NCBI GenBank assembly: GCA_964386785.1
Contig: CAYLUD010000030.1
Coordinates: 1 to 18,428 of the forward strand
Direction of reading: 5' to 3'
Origin: SZAS-3 sp964386785
GTDB lineage: Bacteria > Chlamydiota > Chlamydiia > Chlamydiales > JAAKFR01
Length of the DNA: 18,428 nt
In this document: one piece after another, positions 1 through 7,480 of the stretch
Layout: each line of letters opens with the position of its first letter
Numbering within the stretch: position 1 is the stretch's first letter
The notes under the pieces: model-generated
Databases searched by the model: none
Told to the model about the DNA's origin: nothing
The model's input: the letters and a program-made list of their open reading frames with translations, nothing else
Made by a program: the position numbers and the translations under genes

Positions 1-45
1 TCACGAGGATACGCTCCTTTTTAGCCTCTCATCCACAACTTTCGA

Positions 46-406
46 TCATATCTCTCGTTCCACTACTTGCTGCTCTTTGTAATGGAAGAGCATTTCTTTT
101 GAAGAGAATTTAGTTGGATCGAGTTCATTGGTTGCCACAATACCCCCCCTTGGTGCTGAGTGCTTGATTCTTGCGTTCACCATCCTCTTGCAGCTCTCCT
201 TGAATGCGATATCTCTGATCCAGAGGCTCATCCAGACGGGGTCTTCCACGACCCTGCTTCACATGCCTATCCACGAGCTTACTCGTTACGACCTGATGAT
301 ATTTCAACTTTTTTGCCCACCTTTTCAGGTGATCTCGAGCATCCTGTTGTTACAGACCGCAGAAGATGTTTAGCCATTTTTGACACCACTTCGCAGGCCG
401 CTTCAC
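46..406 (-). pseudogene. IS1634-like (IS4 superfamily) transposase, C-terminal remnant
   Basis: Reading the minus strand across two frames rebuilds the C-terminal part of an IS1634-type DDE transposase. In order: a stretch ending RWAKKLKYHQ, a basic GRGRPRLDEP linker, then (after a frame change) IVATNELDPTKFSSKEM and a helix ending YKEQQVVERE. The order KKLKYH, RGRPR, ATNELD and KxQQxVER is typical of the family and contains the last acidic catalytic region. It is broken three ways: an in-frame TAA at 350-352, a frameshift next to a run of seven C at 143-149, and a stop at 46-48 where the family normally continues with an RFLKDP-like segment. The upstream half is missing or unrecognisable. 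The frameshift could in principle be a homopolymer sequencing error, but the other lesions make a dead element likely. Family identity is inferred from motif recall, not a search. Confidence 0.72.
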
Positions 407-500
407 TGTTCTCTCCTAGATAGCTCATGACAATATCCTGACTCCTAGGACACATGGCCACGTGCATCTTTTCTACAGGTCCTGCGCTTGGTTTTTGCCC

Positions 501-513
501 AGTGTTCGGCTAG
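501..513 (+). repeat. 13-bp motif shared in inverted orientation with 18295-18307
   Basis: AGTGTTCGGCTAG occurs here on the plus strand and again, as its exact reverse complement on the plus strand, at 18295-18307. Both copies sit just outside transposase remnants (IS1634-like here, IS30-like there). The match stops abruptly on both sides. It could be the terminal inverted repeat of a lost element or chance; a 13-mer pair in 18 kb is uncommon but not impossible. Confidence 0.4.
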
Positions 514-634
514 GAATTGAAACCATGCCTTGCGAGCATTTACTTTTCCTTCAAAATCTCTTTGCGTTTATTTTACATCTCTGAGATAAGGATCTTGTCG
601 TTATTCACAAAAACTTAAAATGGAGAGAAATATT

Positions 635-904
635 ATGTCTTCTTGTCTCAATCGTGTAAGAGAGAGTTCTGTTGGAAGCTGTTTAGGAAGCACTCCTACA
701 CAAATTGGAGTCATTACGAGTGCAGTATTGGCATTGGCCCTTCTTGGTTTAAGCATTTATTATTTAAAAGCTGGATCTACAAATGCATTTTTTAATCAGA
801 AAAATCTCACTATTATGTTAGGAGTCGCTTCTGGTGTTGTTCTTGCAACGATGACCTACTACTTGGGTGTCATAACACGCAACATAGCTGAAGGTGCTTC
901 ATGA
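635..904 (+). CDS. small two-helix Inc-like membrane protein
   Basis: An 89-residue protein of unknown function. After about 28 polar residues come two hydrophobic helices (roughly residues 28-44 and 58-81) separated by a short polar loop (KAGSTNAFFNQKN) and then a very short tail. This bilobed hydrophobic domain is the hallmark of chlamydial inclusion membrane proteins, which are type III secreted and inserted into the inclusion membrane. I chose the ATG at 635 because GGAGAG at 622-627 sits 7 nt upstream; an in-frame ATG at 620 has no ribosome binding site. A strong terminator follows about 40 nt after the stop, so it is probably its own transcription unit. It resembles the next gene: both carry an L-x-AGS-[ST] stretch after the first helix. 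The Inc assignment is by topology only; any small two-helix membrane protein would look alike. Confidence 0.65.
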   Translation: MSSCLNRVRESSVGSCLGSTPTQIGVITSAVLALALLGLSIYYLKAGSTNAFFNQKNLTIMLGVASGVVLATMTYYLGVITRNIAEGAS

Positions 905-941
905 TAATTTAGTTGTCTAGAACCCTCTGTTCTGTATAACT

Positions 942-977
942 AAATGGGGAGAGAATACATTCTCTCCCCATTTTTTT
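942..977 (+). terminator. intrinsic terminator
   Basis: A perfect inverted repeat (arms 942-956 and 959-973, core GGGGAGAGAAT) with a tiny loop is followed by a T run (971-977). It ends transcription of the small Inc-like gene at 635-904. The ATG of the next open frame (978) follows the T run directly. Confidence 0.9.
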
Positions 978-1235
978 ATGAATTCAATTCTTCATACAAT
1001 CACCTCGATTCATCAAGCTTGCCTCCGTCATGGAATATACCAGGCCATTGCGCTTTGCTTAGCGGTCATTGCTGCTTTGGGCTTTTTGATAGGTGTTCTT
1101 CTTCTTCAAGCTGGTAGTTCTTCATTTTCCAAACTTAGCATCCCTATTTACCTCACAATGAGTTGCGCTGGATATCTGTTACTCTACGCATTCTGCCTTG
1201 CTTTGTACGGCTGGAAGCCCTGTCCCGGACCATAA
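978..1235 (+). CDS. small two-helix Inc-like membrane protein (paralogue of upstream gene)
   Basis: An 85-residue open frame of unknown function. An N-terminal polar segment of about 22 residues is followed by two hydrophobic helices (about 23-44 and 54-77) with a short loop QAGSSSFSKLS, then a short tail WKPCPGP. The arrangement matches the 635-904 protein closely, with LKAGSTNAFF there and LQAGSSSFSK here, suggesting tandem duplication and divergence. The first ATG is immediately after the T run of the preceding terminator and no Shine-Dalgarno sequence precedes it. Translation would therefore need a leaderless or read-through transcript, or the gene may be a decaying copy. No frameshift or internal stop is present. 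The Inc-like assignment rests on topology. Confidence 0.5.
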   Translation: MNSILHTITSIHQACLRHGIYQAIALCLAVIAALGFLIGVLLLQAGSSSFSKLSIPIYLTMSCAGYLLLYAFCLALYGWKPCPGP

Positions 1236-1357
1236 AACTCCTTATATCCCAATTATATTTCCCTTCTTAAAAAAACTTAGAACATGATATTGTATATGTC
1301 TTAATCATTGCCAAGTTGAGGTAAATAGCCAACCCTATACACACAACGCAAGGGTAA

Positions 1358-1389
1358 GGCACAGGGATCCCTTTCGCCCTGGTGTAGCC
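1358..1389 (+). other. possible imperfect hairpin in the 5' leader of the transporter gene
   Basis: The 223-nt gap 1236-1458 has no gene. Within it, GGCACAGGG and CCCTGGTGTAGCC can pair with small bulges around an ATCCCTTTCG loop. A second short pairing is possible between ACCCCC and GGGGT close to the start codon (about 1425-1445). I recognise no riboswitch class here. It may be only a structured leader or chance. Confidence 0.25.
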
Positions 1390-1458
1390 GAGGGAAATGC
1401 ATTTTGAATTCCTTATGTATAAACCCCCTGTAATCAATGGGGTGGGAGGCGTTCCATC

Positions 1459-4206
1459 ATGGGAAGGACTTTGCGTTTACTTCTGAATATCCACTCGTCA
1501 GAAAGTGTTACTAGTCTATTTTTTATTCTTCTTGGCTTATGTTGGTCCATTGGGGCCTACGGTATCTTCACTCTTTCAGAAGGACTTTTTTTAGAATACG
1601 TAGGAGCCCAATTATTACCTTTAACGTATGTTTGTGTAGCTTGCTGTCTATGCGGCCTGTCCGTTCTCATGATTTCTCTGCTACGTTTTTTTTCAATTAA
1701 AAATTTGCTAACCTTACTTATTTTATTCTGGATTTTACTTGCCAGCTCATTTGTTCTGATCTACCCGGTAGCTCATGGCTCGACTGTCTACTGGTTCATC
1801 TTTAAAATGATTGGCTGGATGATGCCGATATCTATCTATATCTGTTACTGGTCCTTTATTGATCAATATATTGATTTACAGGATGGCAAACGACTCTTTG
1901 CCTTATTTAACTCGGTGACTTTTTTAGGAGATGCCATGAGCTCTGGATTTTTATCCTTAGCTATTAAAAAGGTCGGCATCCAACAAATGGTCTCCTGTTA
2001 TGCTGTTGTTCTCGCTCTATCGATTCCTATGATTCTTTGGATCTCTAAGAAGATGCCTATCTTGGTAGAAGCTCATGCCGACCACGAGAAAACAAAAAAT
2101 CAATTGTCTTGGCGCGAGATTTTAAGAAGGATCCTGCAATCTAAATTTACCGTTTATCTTCTGAGTTTTTATTTTCTGATGCAGTTGCTAGCGATTGTAA
2201 CGGAATTCAATTACATGTCCACATTCCAAACGATCTTAGCAACATCTGGCACCCATGCTTTAACTGAATTTTTGGCCACCTGTAATATGTGGATCGGACT
2301 AGCTAATGTGGCCATTGGGTTATTTGTGTACAGTCGTCTCGTAAAAAAAATGGGAGTCCACAATCTATCTATAGTAGCTCCCATGTTTTTCTTTCTCCTA
2401 TTTTGCTTTTGGTTTTGGCGAGATGGGTTATCGTTGGCAGTGCTCGGTTTGATTGGCCGAGAAGGAATGATTTATACATTTGATGACAACAATTTAAACC
2501 TGCTCATTTCTGGAGTTCCATCTAGAGTCAAGAATCAGGTGCGCATTTTTGTGGAGTCATTTTTTGAGCCAATGGGAATGTTATGTGGAGCCTCTCTCCT
2601 ACTGCTCTTTACCTCATGCAGTATCACAATGGGGTTGTTGATTGCTGTGCTGGCTCTTTTTTCTGTTTGGTTTGTACGTCATAATTATCCAAAGGCTATT
2701 TTTAAAAATTTAGTCACCAATTCTATCTACTTCGGTAAACGACCTAGGGATTGGATTGGGAAGCAGGAACAAAAACTCTTTGAGCAATATTTGCTAGCCC
2801 AATTCAAAACCTCAGATGAAGCGAGTCGTCTTTTAGCCTTTGAATATTTAATAGAATTAGGCAACAAAAACTACCTATCGAGGATGCTGAATCAGATTAA
2901 TTTATTCAGCATCCCAAGTAAAATTAAGGCGATTGATTTACTAGCTAACAGTAGCTGGTCTGCAGAAAATTTGGTTGTAGATAAGCTAGAGTCTTGGAGA
3001 CGACTTCATCCCCATCCCTCTGTTCGTGGGGCTATCCATTTTTATCTAGCTCGCCGTGCCTTATTGCGTCCAGAAAAGGTGATGAATGATCTATCACATC
3101 CTCATCTTGATTTACGAGCTGCAGCCATTTTGACATTTACCACCCTATCATCCCCCGCCTATCTACCCTCGTTACAAGCATTAGCCGCAGAAGAATTGAC
3201 CAAATTATTAACATCCTCATCTGAAGCGGAAATAGAGAAGGGGCTTGCTATTCTGGCTCACGATCCTAACGCAGAGAATGTACATCGAGTGCTTCCTTTC
3301 TTAATACACTCATCCATCTTAATACAACGTATGGCTGCAAAAGCGGTAGCTTCTTTAGCTAATCCCAACTCCATGTCTTTAGTGCCTCTTTTAATTCGTC
3401 ACTTAACTACCAATCGAGATCCCGATGTAGTAGTCTCTATTCTAAAAGCATTATCACGTATGAGCGATACTTCTTGGATCAAAGCCTTGATCTTAGCCTC
3501 AGTCCATTTTCGACCAGCAGAAATTTTGATGGCACGTCGATTAATTTTAGATATCCCAGGTATCCGACCTGAGATGTTCTTAGAAATTTTACAACATCGC
3601 TTCTATCACGAGAGATGTCGGTTACTAGCAGCTAAAATTCTGGCGAGGCTAGATCCTCGCGTGTTAAAACAACAACTCCCTACAATTTTAGAAATGGAAA
3701 TGGATCGAGCGTATTTCTATTCATTCCATTTGGAATATAGCGTAGACCCTAATTATCCAGTATTAGGCAACGCTTTAGAAAGCAGCTTGCACACTATTCT
3801 TGATTTTCTTGTGCAGTTAGTAGGTTTAACAGGTGCCTTTGAAGAATCTGAAGTCTTACCCACTACTCTTAGAAGTCGTAACCAAAAATTACGAGCTCAA
3901 GCCTTGGAGACATTACATAAATCGTGTCCCTACCGTCTTTTTTCTATCCTTGAGCCATTATTACAAACAAATTCTGGGGAGAAGAAGATGCAGCAATACT
4001 TAAAACGAGGTTTTATCCCATTAAAATTAGATTCCCTACTAGATCTGCTCGTAGACTCTTCGCGCCTGACCGATCAAATTGTAGCCGTGTGGCTCCAAGC
4101 CAAAATAGGCCTACCTAGTTGGCGAGACACTGTGCGAAAAAAACTGCAAAACAATGAAGATGTATTCCGCCATTTTGCGGAAGAATTACTCAAGGACACC
4201 CCATGA
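1459..4206 (+). CDS. NTT/MFS-like membrane transporter with C-terminal HEAT repeats
   Basis: A 915-residue protein in two parts. Residues about 15-420 hold roughly a dozen hydrophobic helices. The segment DQYIDLQDGKRLFALFNS (about residue 135-150) resembles the D-x-[QA]-x-[AG]-KR-[LF]-[FY] signature of the ATP/ADP translocase (NTT/Tlc) and related MFS-like families of Chlamydiae and Rickettsiales. Residues about 440-800 are helical repeats of the HEAT type, with recurring patterns such as HPHLDLRAAAIL and SSILIQRMAAKAV, then a leucine-rich tail. Start: GGTGGGAGG (1441-1449) lies 9 nt before the ATG. It overlaps the next gene by ATGA, so the transporter and the cyclic-nucleotide-binding protein are probably made together and may form one complex. 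The substrate is unknown; nucleotide transport is possible but the key residues were not checked. Confidence 0.7.
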   Translation: MGRTLRLLLNIHSSESVTSLFFILLGLCWSIGAYGIFTLSEGLFLEYVGAQLLPLTYVCVACCLCGLSVLMISLLRFFSIKNLLTLLILFWILLASSFVLIYPVAHGSTVYWFIFKMIGWMMPISIYICYWSFIDQYIDLQDGKRLFALFNSVTFLGDAMSSGFLSLAIKKVGIQQMVSCYAVVLALSIPMILWISKKMPILVEAHADHEKTKNQLSWREILRRILQSKFTVYLLSFYFLMQLLAIVTEFNYMSTFQTILATSGTHALTEFLATCNMWIGLANVAIGLFVYSRLVKKMGVHNLSIVAPMFFFLLFCFWFWRDGLSLAVLGLIGREGMIYTFDDNNLNLLISGVPSRVKNQVRIFVESFFEPMGMLCGASLLLLFTSCSITMGLLIAVLALFSVWFVRHNYPKAIFKNLVTNSIYFGKRPRDWIGKQEQKLFEQYLLAQFKTSDEASRLLAFEYLIELGNKNYLSRMLNQINLFSIPSKIKAIDLLANSSWSAENLVVDKLESWRRLHPHPSVRGAIHFYLARRALLRPEKVMNDLSHPHLDLRAAAILTFTTLSSPAYLPSLQALAAEELTKLLTSSSEAEIEKGLAILAHDPNAENVHRVLPFLIHSSILIQRMAAKAVASLANPNSMSLVPLLIRHLTTNRDPDVVVSILKALSRMSDTSWIKALILASVHFRPAEILMARRLILDIPGIRPEMFLEILQHRFYHERCRLLAAKILARLDPRVLKQQLPTILEMEMDRAYFYSFHLEYSVDPNYPVLGNALESSLHTILDFLVQLVGLTGAFEESEVLPTTLRSRNQKLRAQALETLHKSCPYRLFSILEPLLQTNSGEKKMQQYLKRGFIPLKLDSLLDLLVDSSRLTDQIVAVWLQAKIGLPSWRDTVRKKLQNNEDVFRHFAEELLKDTP

Positions 4207-4625
4207 AATCTCTAAATTTAATTGATCGCACGTTTTTATTGAAGGGCACTCCCCTATTCGGAGCTTTAGATTTAGATTTACTCTTAACGATTGCAGATAA
4301 ATTGGAGTGGGTTCGATACAAGGAGGGGGAAACTATTTTTCAGTTAGACCAAGAAGCTAGCCTGATGTATTTGATCACAGAGGGAACTGTACGCGTTTAT
4401 GATAAAGATCAGGTAGAAATAGCTTGTTTAACAAAGGGAGATTTTTTTGGGGACGAATCTATTTTTAGCGAGCAAAATAGAAAGTATGGGGTTACATGCC
4501 TTACTACTACCTCGCTTTTGACTTTGTCTCGCAATCATCTTTTGGGGATTATTACGGAGTGCCCGTCTGTAGCAATAGCTTTACTTTCGGCGTATTCGGC
4601 TTCTATTACGTTCCGAGCCCGGTAA
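4203..4625 (+). CDS. cyclic nucleotide-binding-domain protein
   Basis: A 140-residue single-domain protein with the CNB beta-roll fold of the CRP/PKA family. Seen in order: an N-terminal helix with LKGTPLFGALD, the strand Y-x-EGETIFQLDQ, the turn YLITEGTVRVY, then the phosphate-binding cassette region GDFFGDESIF followed by NRKYGVTC, and a helical end. The cassette keeps G-[DE]-x-x-G-[DE] but the usual R-[ST]-A reads NRKYG, so binding of cAMP or cGMP is uncertain. There is no DNA-binding helix-turn-helix and no catalytic domain. Its start codon overlaps the stop of the HEAT-repeat transporter, which suggests it senses a ligand and controls that protein. The partner role is inferred from the overlap only. 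Confidence 0.75.
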   Translation: MKSLNLIDRTFLLKGTPLFGALDLDLLLTIADKLEWVRYKEGETIFQLDQEASLMYLITEGTVRVYDKDQVEIACLTKGDFFGDESIFSEQNRKYGVTCLTTTSLLTLSRNHLLGIITECPSVAIALLSAYSASITFRAR

Positions 4626-4644
4626 AACACAAGTCGTTGTGCTG

Positions 4645-4902
4645 CTAACTTGTTGGCTGCATTTCCCAACGAAATTGAGTAGAATCCATGTAATGCACAC
4701 AATATACTTCTTGAAATGCTTTGGTAAAGAGAGGATCTCCCAACATAATGTGGGTTTTTCCTCCATACTGTACTTGAAGGCCATGGGGAATTTCAATTCC
4801 CAGCACCTGCATCTCCTTTTCTAAGAAATCGGAATAGAAATGGACTCTTTCCTGTTGAATTTCGACTAGTGGCTGCTTCGTTTTTTTATTGATTAATCTC
4901 AT
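4645..4902 (-). CDS. small conserved-looking hypothetical protein
   Basis: An 85-residue minus-strand gene in the gap between the CNB protein and the PLD gene. The start is well supported: on the minus strand GAGGAAG lies just upstream of the ATG at 4900-4902. The protein is soluble and mixed alpha/beta (for example KQPLVEIQQERVHFYSDFLE and GIEIPHGLQVQYGGKTHIML), with no membrane segment or catalytic motif I recognise. It converges on the CNB gene, with the two stops 20 nt apart, and diverges from the PLD gene over a very short shared upstream region. I do not recognise a family. Confidence 0.65.
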   Translation of the reverse strand: MRLINKKTKQPLVEIQQERVHFYSDFLEKEMQVLGIEIPHGLQVQYGGKTHIMLGDPLFTKAFQEVYCVHYMDSTQFRWEMQPTS

Positions 4903-4936
4903 TCACTTCCTCAATGTAATTTCCTTTCTTTTTTGT

Positions 4937-5953
4937 ATGCGAATTCAACATATCAGACAACGACTGTCATATCGAACTCTGTATTTCATACTTCAGGGAT
5001 GGCGTCGTTATCTTCCTATTCTAACTATTTGGATGGTACCCTGGATTTCATTAGGAAGTCCGGACATCCCTAGACTCGAGCCCGAACTCTACTTTAGTGA
5101 AACATTGGTATCCTTCCGCCCTTTATTCCTGCGAGCCATTGAGTCTGCGCAAAATCGCATAGATCTTTTTCTGTTCGAGCTATCTGATTCTAGGCTGATA
5201 GAGGCTCTCGAATATCAAATGCAACAAGGTGTAGATCTCTATCTACACCTGGATTCTTCTTCTCCTCCCCTCCCCTCTGCTTTAGAAGCTTGTCGAATTA
5301 CCCATCCCATCTCAGGTTTATTCCATGATAAACTTTTATGCATAGACTCAGAGGATTGTTGGATTGGGTCTGCGAATTGGACACCCTCATCATTAGGAAT
5401 TAATGAGAATTCGATGATTCATTGTGTGTCTCAAGAACTGGTTGATTCGATACGTCAAGCGAGTGTGCATCACTATTTTATGTCGGGTTCTCAACGTATA
5501 GAATTCTGGCAACTTCCCAATCCTCATGGTCTTGATACAGTTTTGCATCAACTTCGTTCTGCTCAGCATTCTATTTTGATTGCTTGTTATGCCTTCACTC
5601 ATCCAAAATTAATATTTGAGTGCATTTTAGCTCACCATCGCGGTATAGAGGTAACATTAGTTCTAGACCGCCAGATGAGCGCTCATATAAATCATTCTGC
5701 GATCCTTGAATTACAACACGCGGGGGTCGCTGTACGTACCAGTCGCGGAATGGGTTGTTTTCATCATAAATTTTGCTGGGTAGATGATGCCCTTATCCTT
5801 GGGTCACCCAACTGGACTCGGGCTGGTTTTTCTAAAAACCACGAGTCTTTTTTGATTGTACATGAGCTATTGCCCAAACAAAAAAAACTCTTGCGACGCG
5901 TCTGGTCTCTCATCTTAGCTATGAGTGAACCATTAGATGAAGAGCACATGTAA
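4937..5953 (+). CDS. phospholipase D-superfamily protein with N-terminal signal or anchor
   Basis: A 338-residue protein with two HKD motifs: HDKLLCID (H130, K132, D137) followed by GSANWT, and HHKFCWVD (H276, K278, D283) followed by GSPNWT. Two complete HxKxxxxD-GSxN motifs place it in the PLD superfamily, which hydrolyses or transfers phosphodiester bonds in lipids or nucleic acids. The N-terminus is arginine-rich then hydrophobic (YLPILTIWMVPWISLG, about 25-40), so it is probably exported or anchored. Chlamydiae are known to carry several PLD-like enzymes tied to lipid use at the inclusion. An upstream in-frame ATG at 4889 would add 16 residues but overlaps the divergent gene's start; neither start has a clear ribosome binding site. 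The first motif is close to the size range of a compact, bacterial-type PLD. Substrate unknown. Confidence 0.85.
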   Translation: MRIQHIRQRLSYRTLYFILQGWRRYLPILTIWMVPWISLGSPDIPRLEPELYFSETLVSFRPLFLRAIESAQNRIDLFLFELSDSRLIEALEYQMQQGVDLYLHLDSSSPPLPSALEACRITHPISGLFHDKLLCIDSEDCWIGSANWTPSSLGINENSMIHCVSQELVDSIRQASVHHYFMSGSQRIEFWQLPNPHGLDTVLHQLRSAQHSILIACYAFTHPKLIFECILAHHRGIEVTLVLDRQMSAHINHSAILELQHAGVAVRTSRGMGCFHHKFCWVDDALILGSPNWTRAGFSKNHESFLIVHELLPKQKKLLRRVWSLILAMSEPLDEEHM

Positions 5954-6021
5954 TGATCTCGGATAACACTCTCGTAAAAAGTGGCTTGCACTTTCTTTTT
6001 CAAATCCAGTAGACTCGCGTC

Positions 6022-6666
6022 ATGCATATTGGAGTGATTGGTGGCGGAAAGATGGGATTGGAGCTTGTGAAGCAAGCTCTCGATCGAGGGATATCCTATT
6101 CCCTGTTTCCTAGAGGGTCAGCTCTGAATCAAGAACCGGATATTTTCCTCCATTTTGCATATGCAGATAGTGTGATGTCTCACCTTATAGAAGCAATGGA
6201 CCTACATAAGCCCATCCTTATTGGCACGACAGGATGGGAGAGTCAGTTGCATGTAGCCAAGGAGCTGATACATACACGGAGTGGAACTGCTTTATTTTCG
6301 CCAAATTTTTCCATTGGAGTACTCCAATGGTTTCGACTCGTGGAACACGCTTGTAGCATGTTCCCATTTTATGATCGTTGTGGCATAGACTTTCATCATC
6401 GGAATAAACAAGACGCTCCTTCAGGGACTGCTAAGTGGATAACATCTCGTACAGGCATTTCTTTTTCCAGCTTGCGTTTAGGAAATATTTTGCCAAAACT
6501 AGAAGTTCTATTCGACGGCGAGGAAGATCACATCACAATTACACACCAAGCAAAATCAAGATCCTGCTTTGCTTCGGGAGCTCTGCAAGTAGCTTCTTGG
6601 CTATGTACACAACAGGGATGGAAAACAATTGATGAGTACCTACACAGCATTGATCACCCCCTTTGA
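6022..6666 (+). CDS. dapB: 4-hydroxy-tetrahydrodipicolinate reductase
   Basis: Reduces 4-hydroxy-tetrahydrodipicolinate with NAD(P)H, the second dedicated step towards meso-diaminopimelate for peptidoglycan. A 214-residue cytoplasmic protein, shorter than the usual 230-270. Visible: the nucleotide-binding GVIGGGKMG at the N-terminus, an IGTTGW segment (about 67-72), the SPNFSIGV stretch (93-100), and the catalytic DFHHRNKQ-DAPSGTA (123-137). The family norm is E-x-HHxxKxDAPSGTA; here E is D, a conservative change. The shortening lies mostly in the N-terminal half, where the loops of the Rossmann fold are reduced. It is the first gene of a compact operon and overlaps dapA by 35 nt. No strong Shine-Dalgarno precedes the ATG; a weak promoter-like pair, TTGCAC at 5986 and TAGACT at 6010, lies very close to it. 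Confidence 0.93.
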   Translation: MHIGVIGGGKMGLELVKQALDRGISYSLFPRGSALNQEPDIFLHFAYADSVMSHLIEAMDLHKPILIGTTGWESQLHVAKELIHTRSGTALFSPNFSIGVLQWFRLVEHACSMFPFYDRCGIDFHHRNKQDAPSGTAKWITSRTGISFSSLRLGNILPKLEVLFDGEEDHITITHQAKSRSCFASGALQVASWLCTQQGWKTIDEYLHSIDHPL

Positions 6667-7480
6667 TGAGGAGGGAAGTCTAGATTATCCAGGTCTATTA
6701 CAACTGATTACCCATCAGAGAGAAGGAGGCGTCGACGGCCTCCTCATATTAGGCACTACGGCGGAAACTCCAACACTAACCTTACAAGAAAAATGTGCTA
6801 TTCTGGAAGCGGCAGCTTCCTCCAGCTTACCCTACATGGTAGGCTGTGGATCGAATTGCACGCGCACGACGCTAGAAAACATCCGTCTAGCTGCTGAATA
6901 CGGAGCCGAAGAAGTGCTCATTGTCTCTCCCTATTACAATCGACCTTCTCCACGTGCCTTAATGGCGCATTTTGAAACCATAGCAGATCAATCGCCCTGT
7001 CCTATTCTGATATATAATCATCCAGGAAGGACTCACTGTCTTGTGACACTAGATATGTTACTATCTCTGGCGAAGCACCCCAATATTGTCGGCGTCAAAG
7101 AGGTGACCCCTGACTTTCTCAATACCCTCATGACATTGAAAGCGGCAGTTCCCTCTTTCCGCGTCTATGCAGGAGATGATCCCTTAGCTTTAACAGCCAG
7201 AGTACATGGGGCAGACGGACTCATCTCTGTAGCTGCAAATTTGTACCCACACTGGATGCAGTTGATTCAAGAAGCCCCTTTGACTGAAGCATTTGAACTG
7301 CAACGAGAGTTATGGCCTCTATTTCAAGCTCTTACTTTAGATACAAATCCAGTCCCCATTAAGGCTGCACTACAACTATCAGGATTGCCCGCTGGGTCTC
7401 CGCGAGCTCCTCTATTACCCCTGCATGTAGATCATCAGGCCCTACTACAAACGAGGCTAGCATGCATGTCGCTCTCTTAG
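6632..7480 (+). CDS. dapA: 4-hydroxy-tetrahydrodipicolinate synthase
   Basis: Condenses pyruvate with aspartate semialdehyde, the first dedicated step of the diaminopimelate branch. A 282-residue TIM-barrel aldolase of normal length. Visible: ITPFDEEG near the start, GTTAETPTL (41-49; family GTTGESxTL), SPYYNRPS (99-106), the tyrosine-bearing YNHPGRT (Y128, R133), and the Schiff-base lysine in GVKEVTPDF (K156). The start is the ATG at 6632; a TTG at 6629 directly before it is in the same frame and cannot be excluded. It overlaps dapB by 35 nt and asd by 19 nt, so translation is coupled. Substitution of the GES by AET in the pyruvate-binding loop is unusual but the core residues are kept. Confidence 0.95.
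   Translation: MSTYTALITPFDEEGSLDYPGLLQLITHQREGGVDGLLILGTTAETPTLTLQEKCAILEAAASSSLPYMVGCGSNCTRTTLENIRLAAEYGAEEVLIVSPYYNRPSPRALMAHFETIADQSPCPILIYNHPGRTHCLVTLDMLLSLAKHPNIVGVKEVTPDFLNTLMTLKAAVPSFRVYAGDDPLALTARVHGADGLISVAANLYPHWMQLIQEAPLTEAFELQRELWPLFQALTLDTNPVPIKAALQLSGLPAGSPRAPLLPLHVDHQALLQTRLACMSLS

Noticed and set aside
128..423. Plus-strand frames over the first 420 bases
   Set aside because: The minus strand here holds clear transposase motifs; the plus frames have no motif or ribosome binding site.
1321..1400. Riboswitch or structured small RNA upstream of the transporter
   Set aside because: Hairpins are imperfect and no conserved riboswitch core could be recognised; kept only as a weak leader feature.
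5986..6015. Promoter for the dap operon (TTGCAC and TAGACT, 18-nt spacing)
   Set aside because: The boxes are weak and the start site would fall on the ATG; not strong enough to list as a feature.
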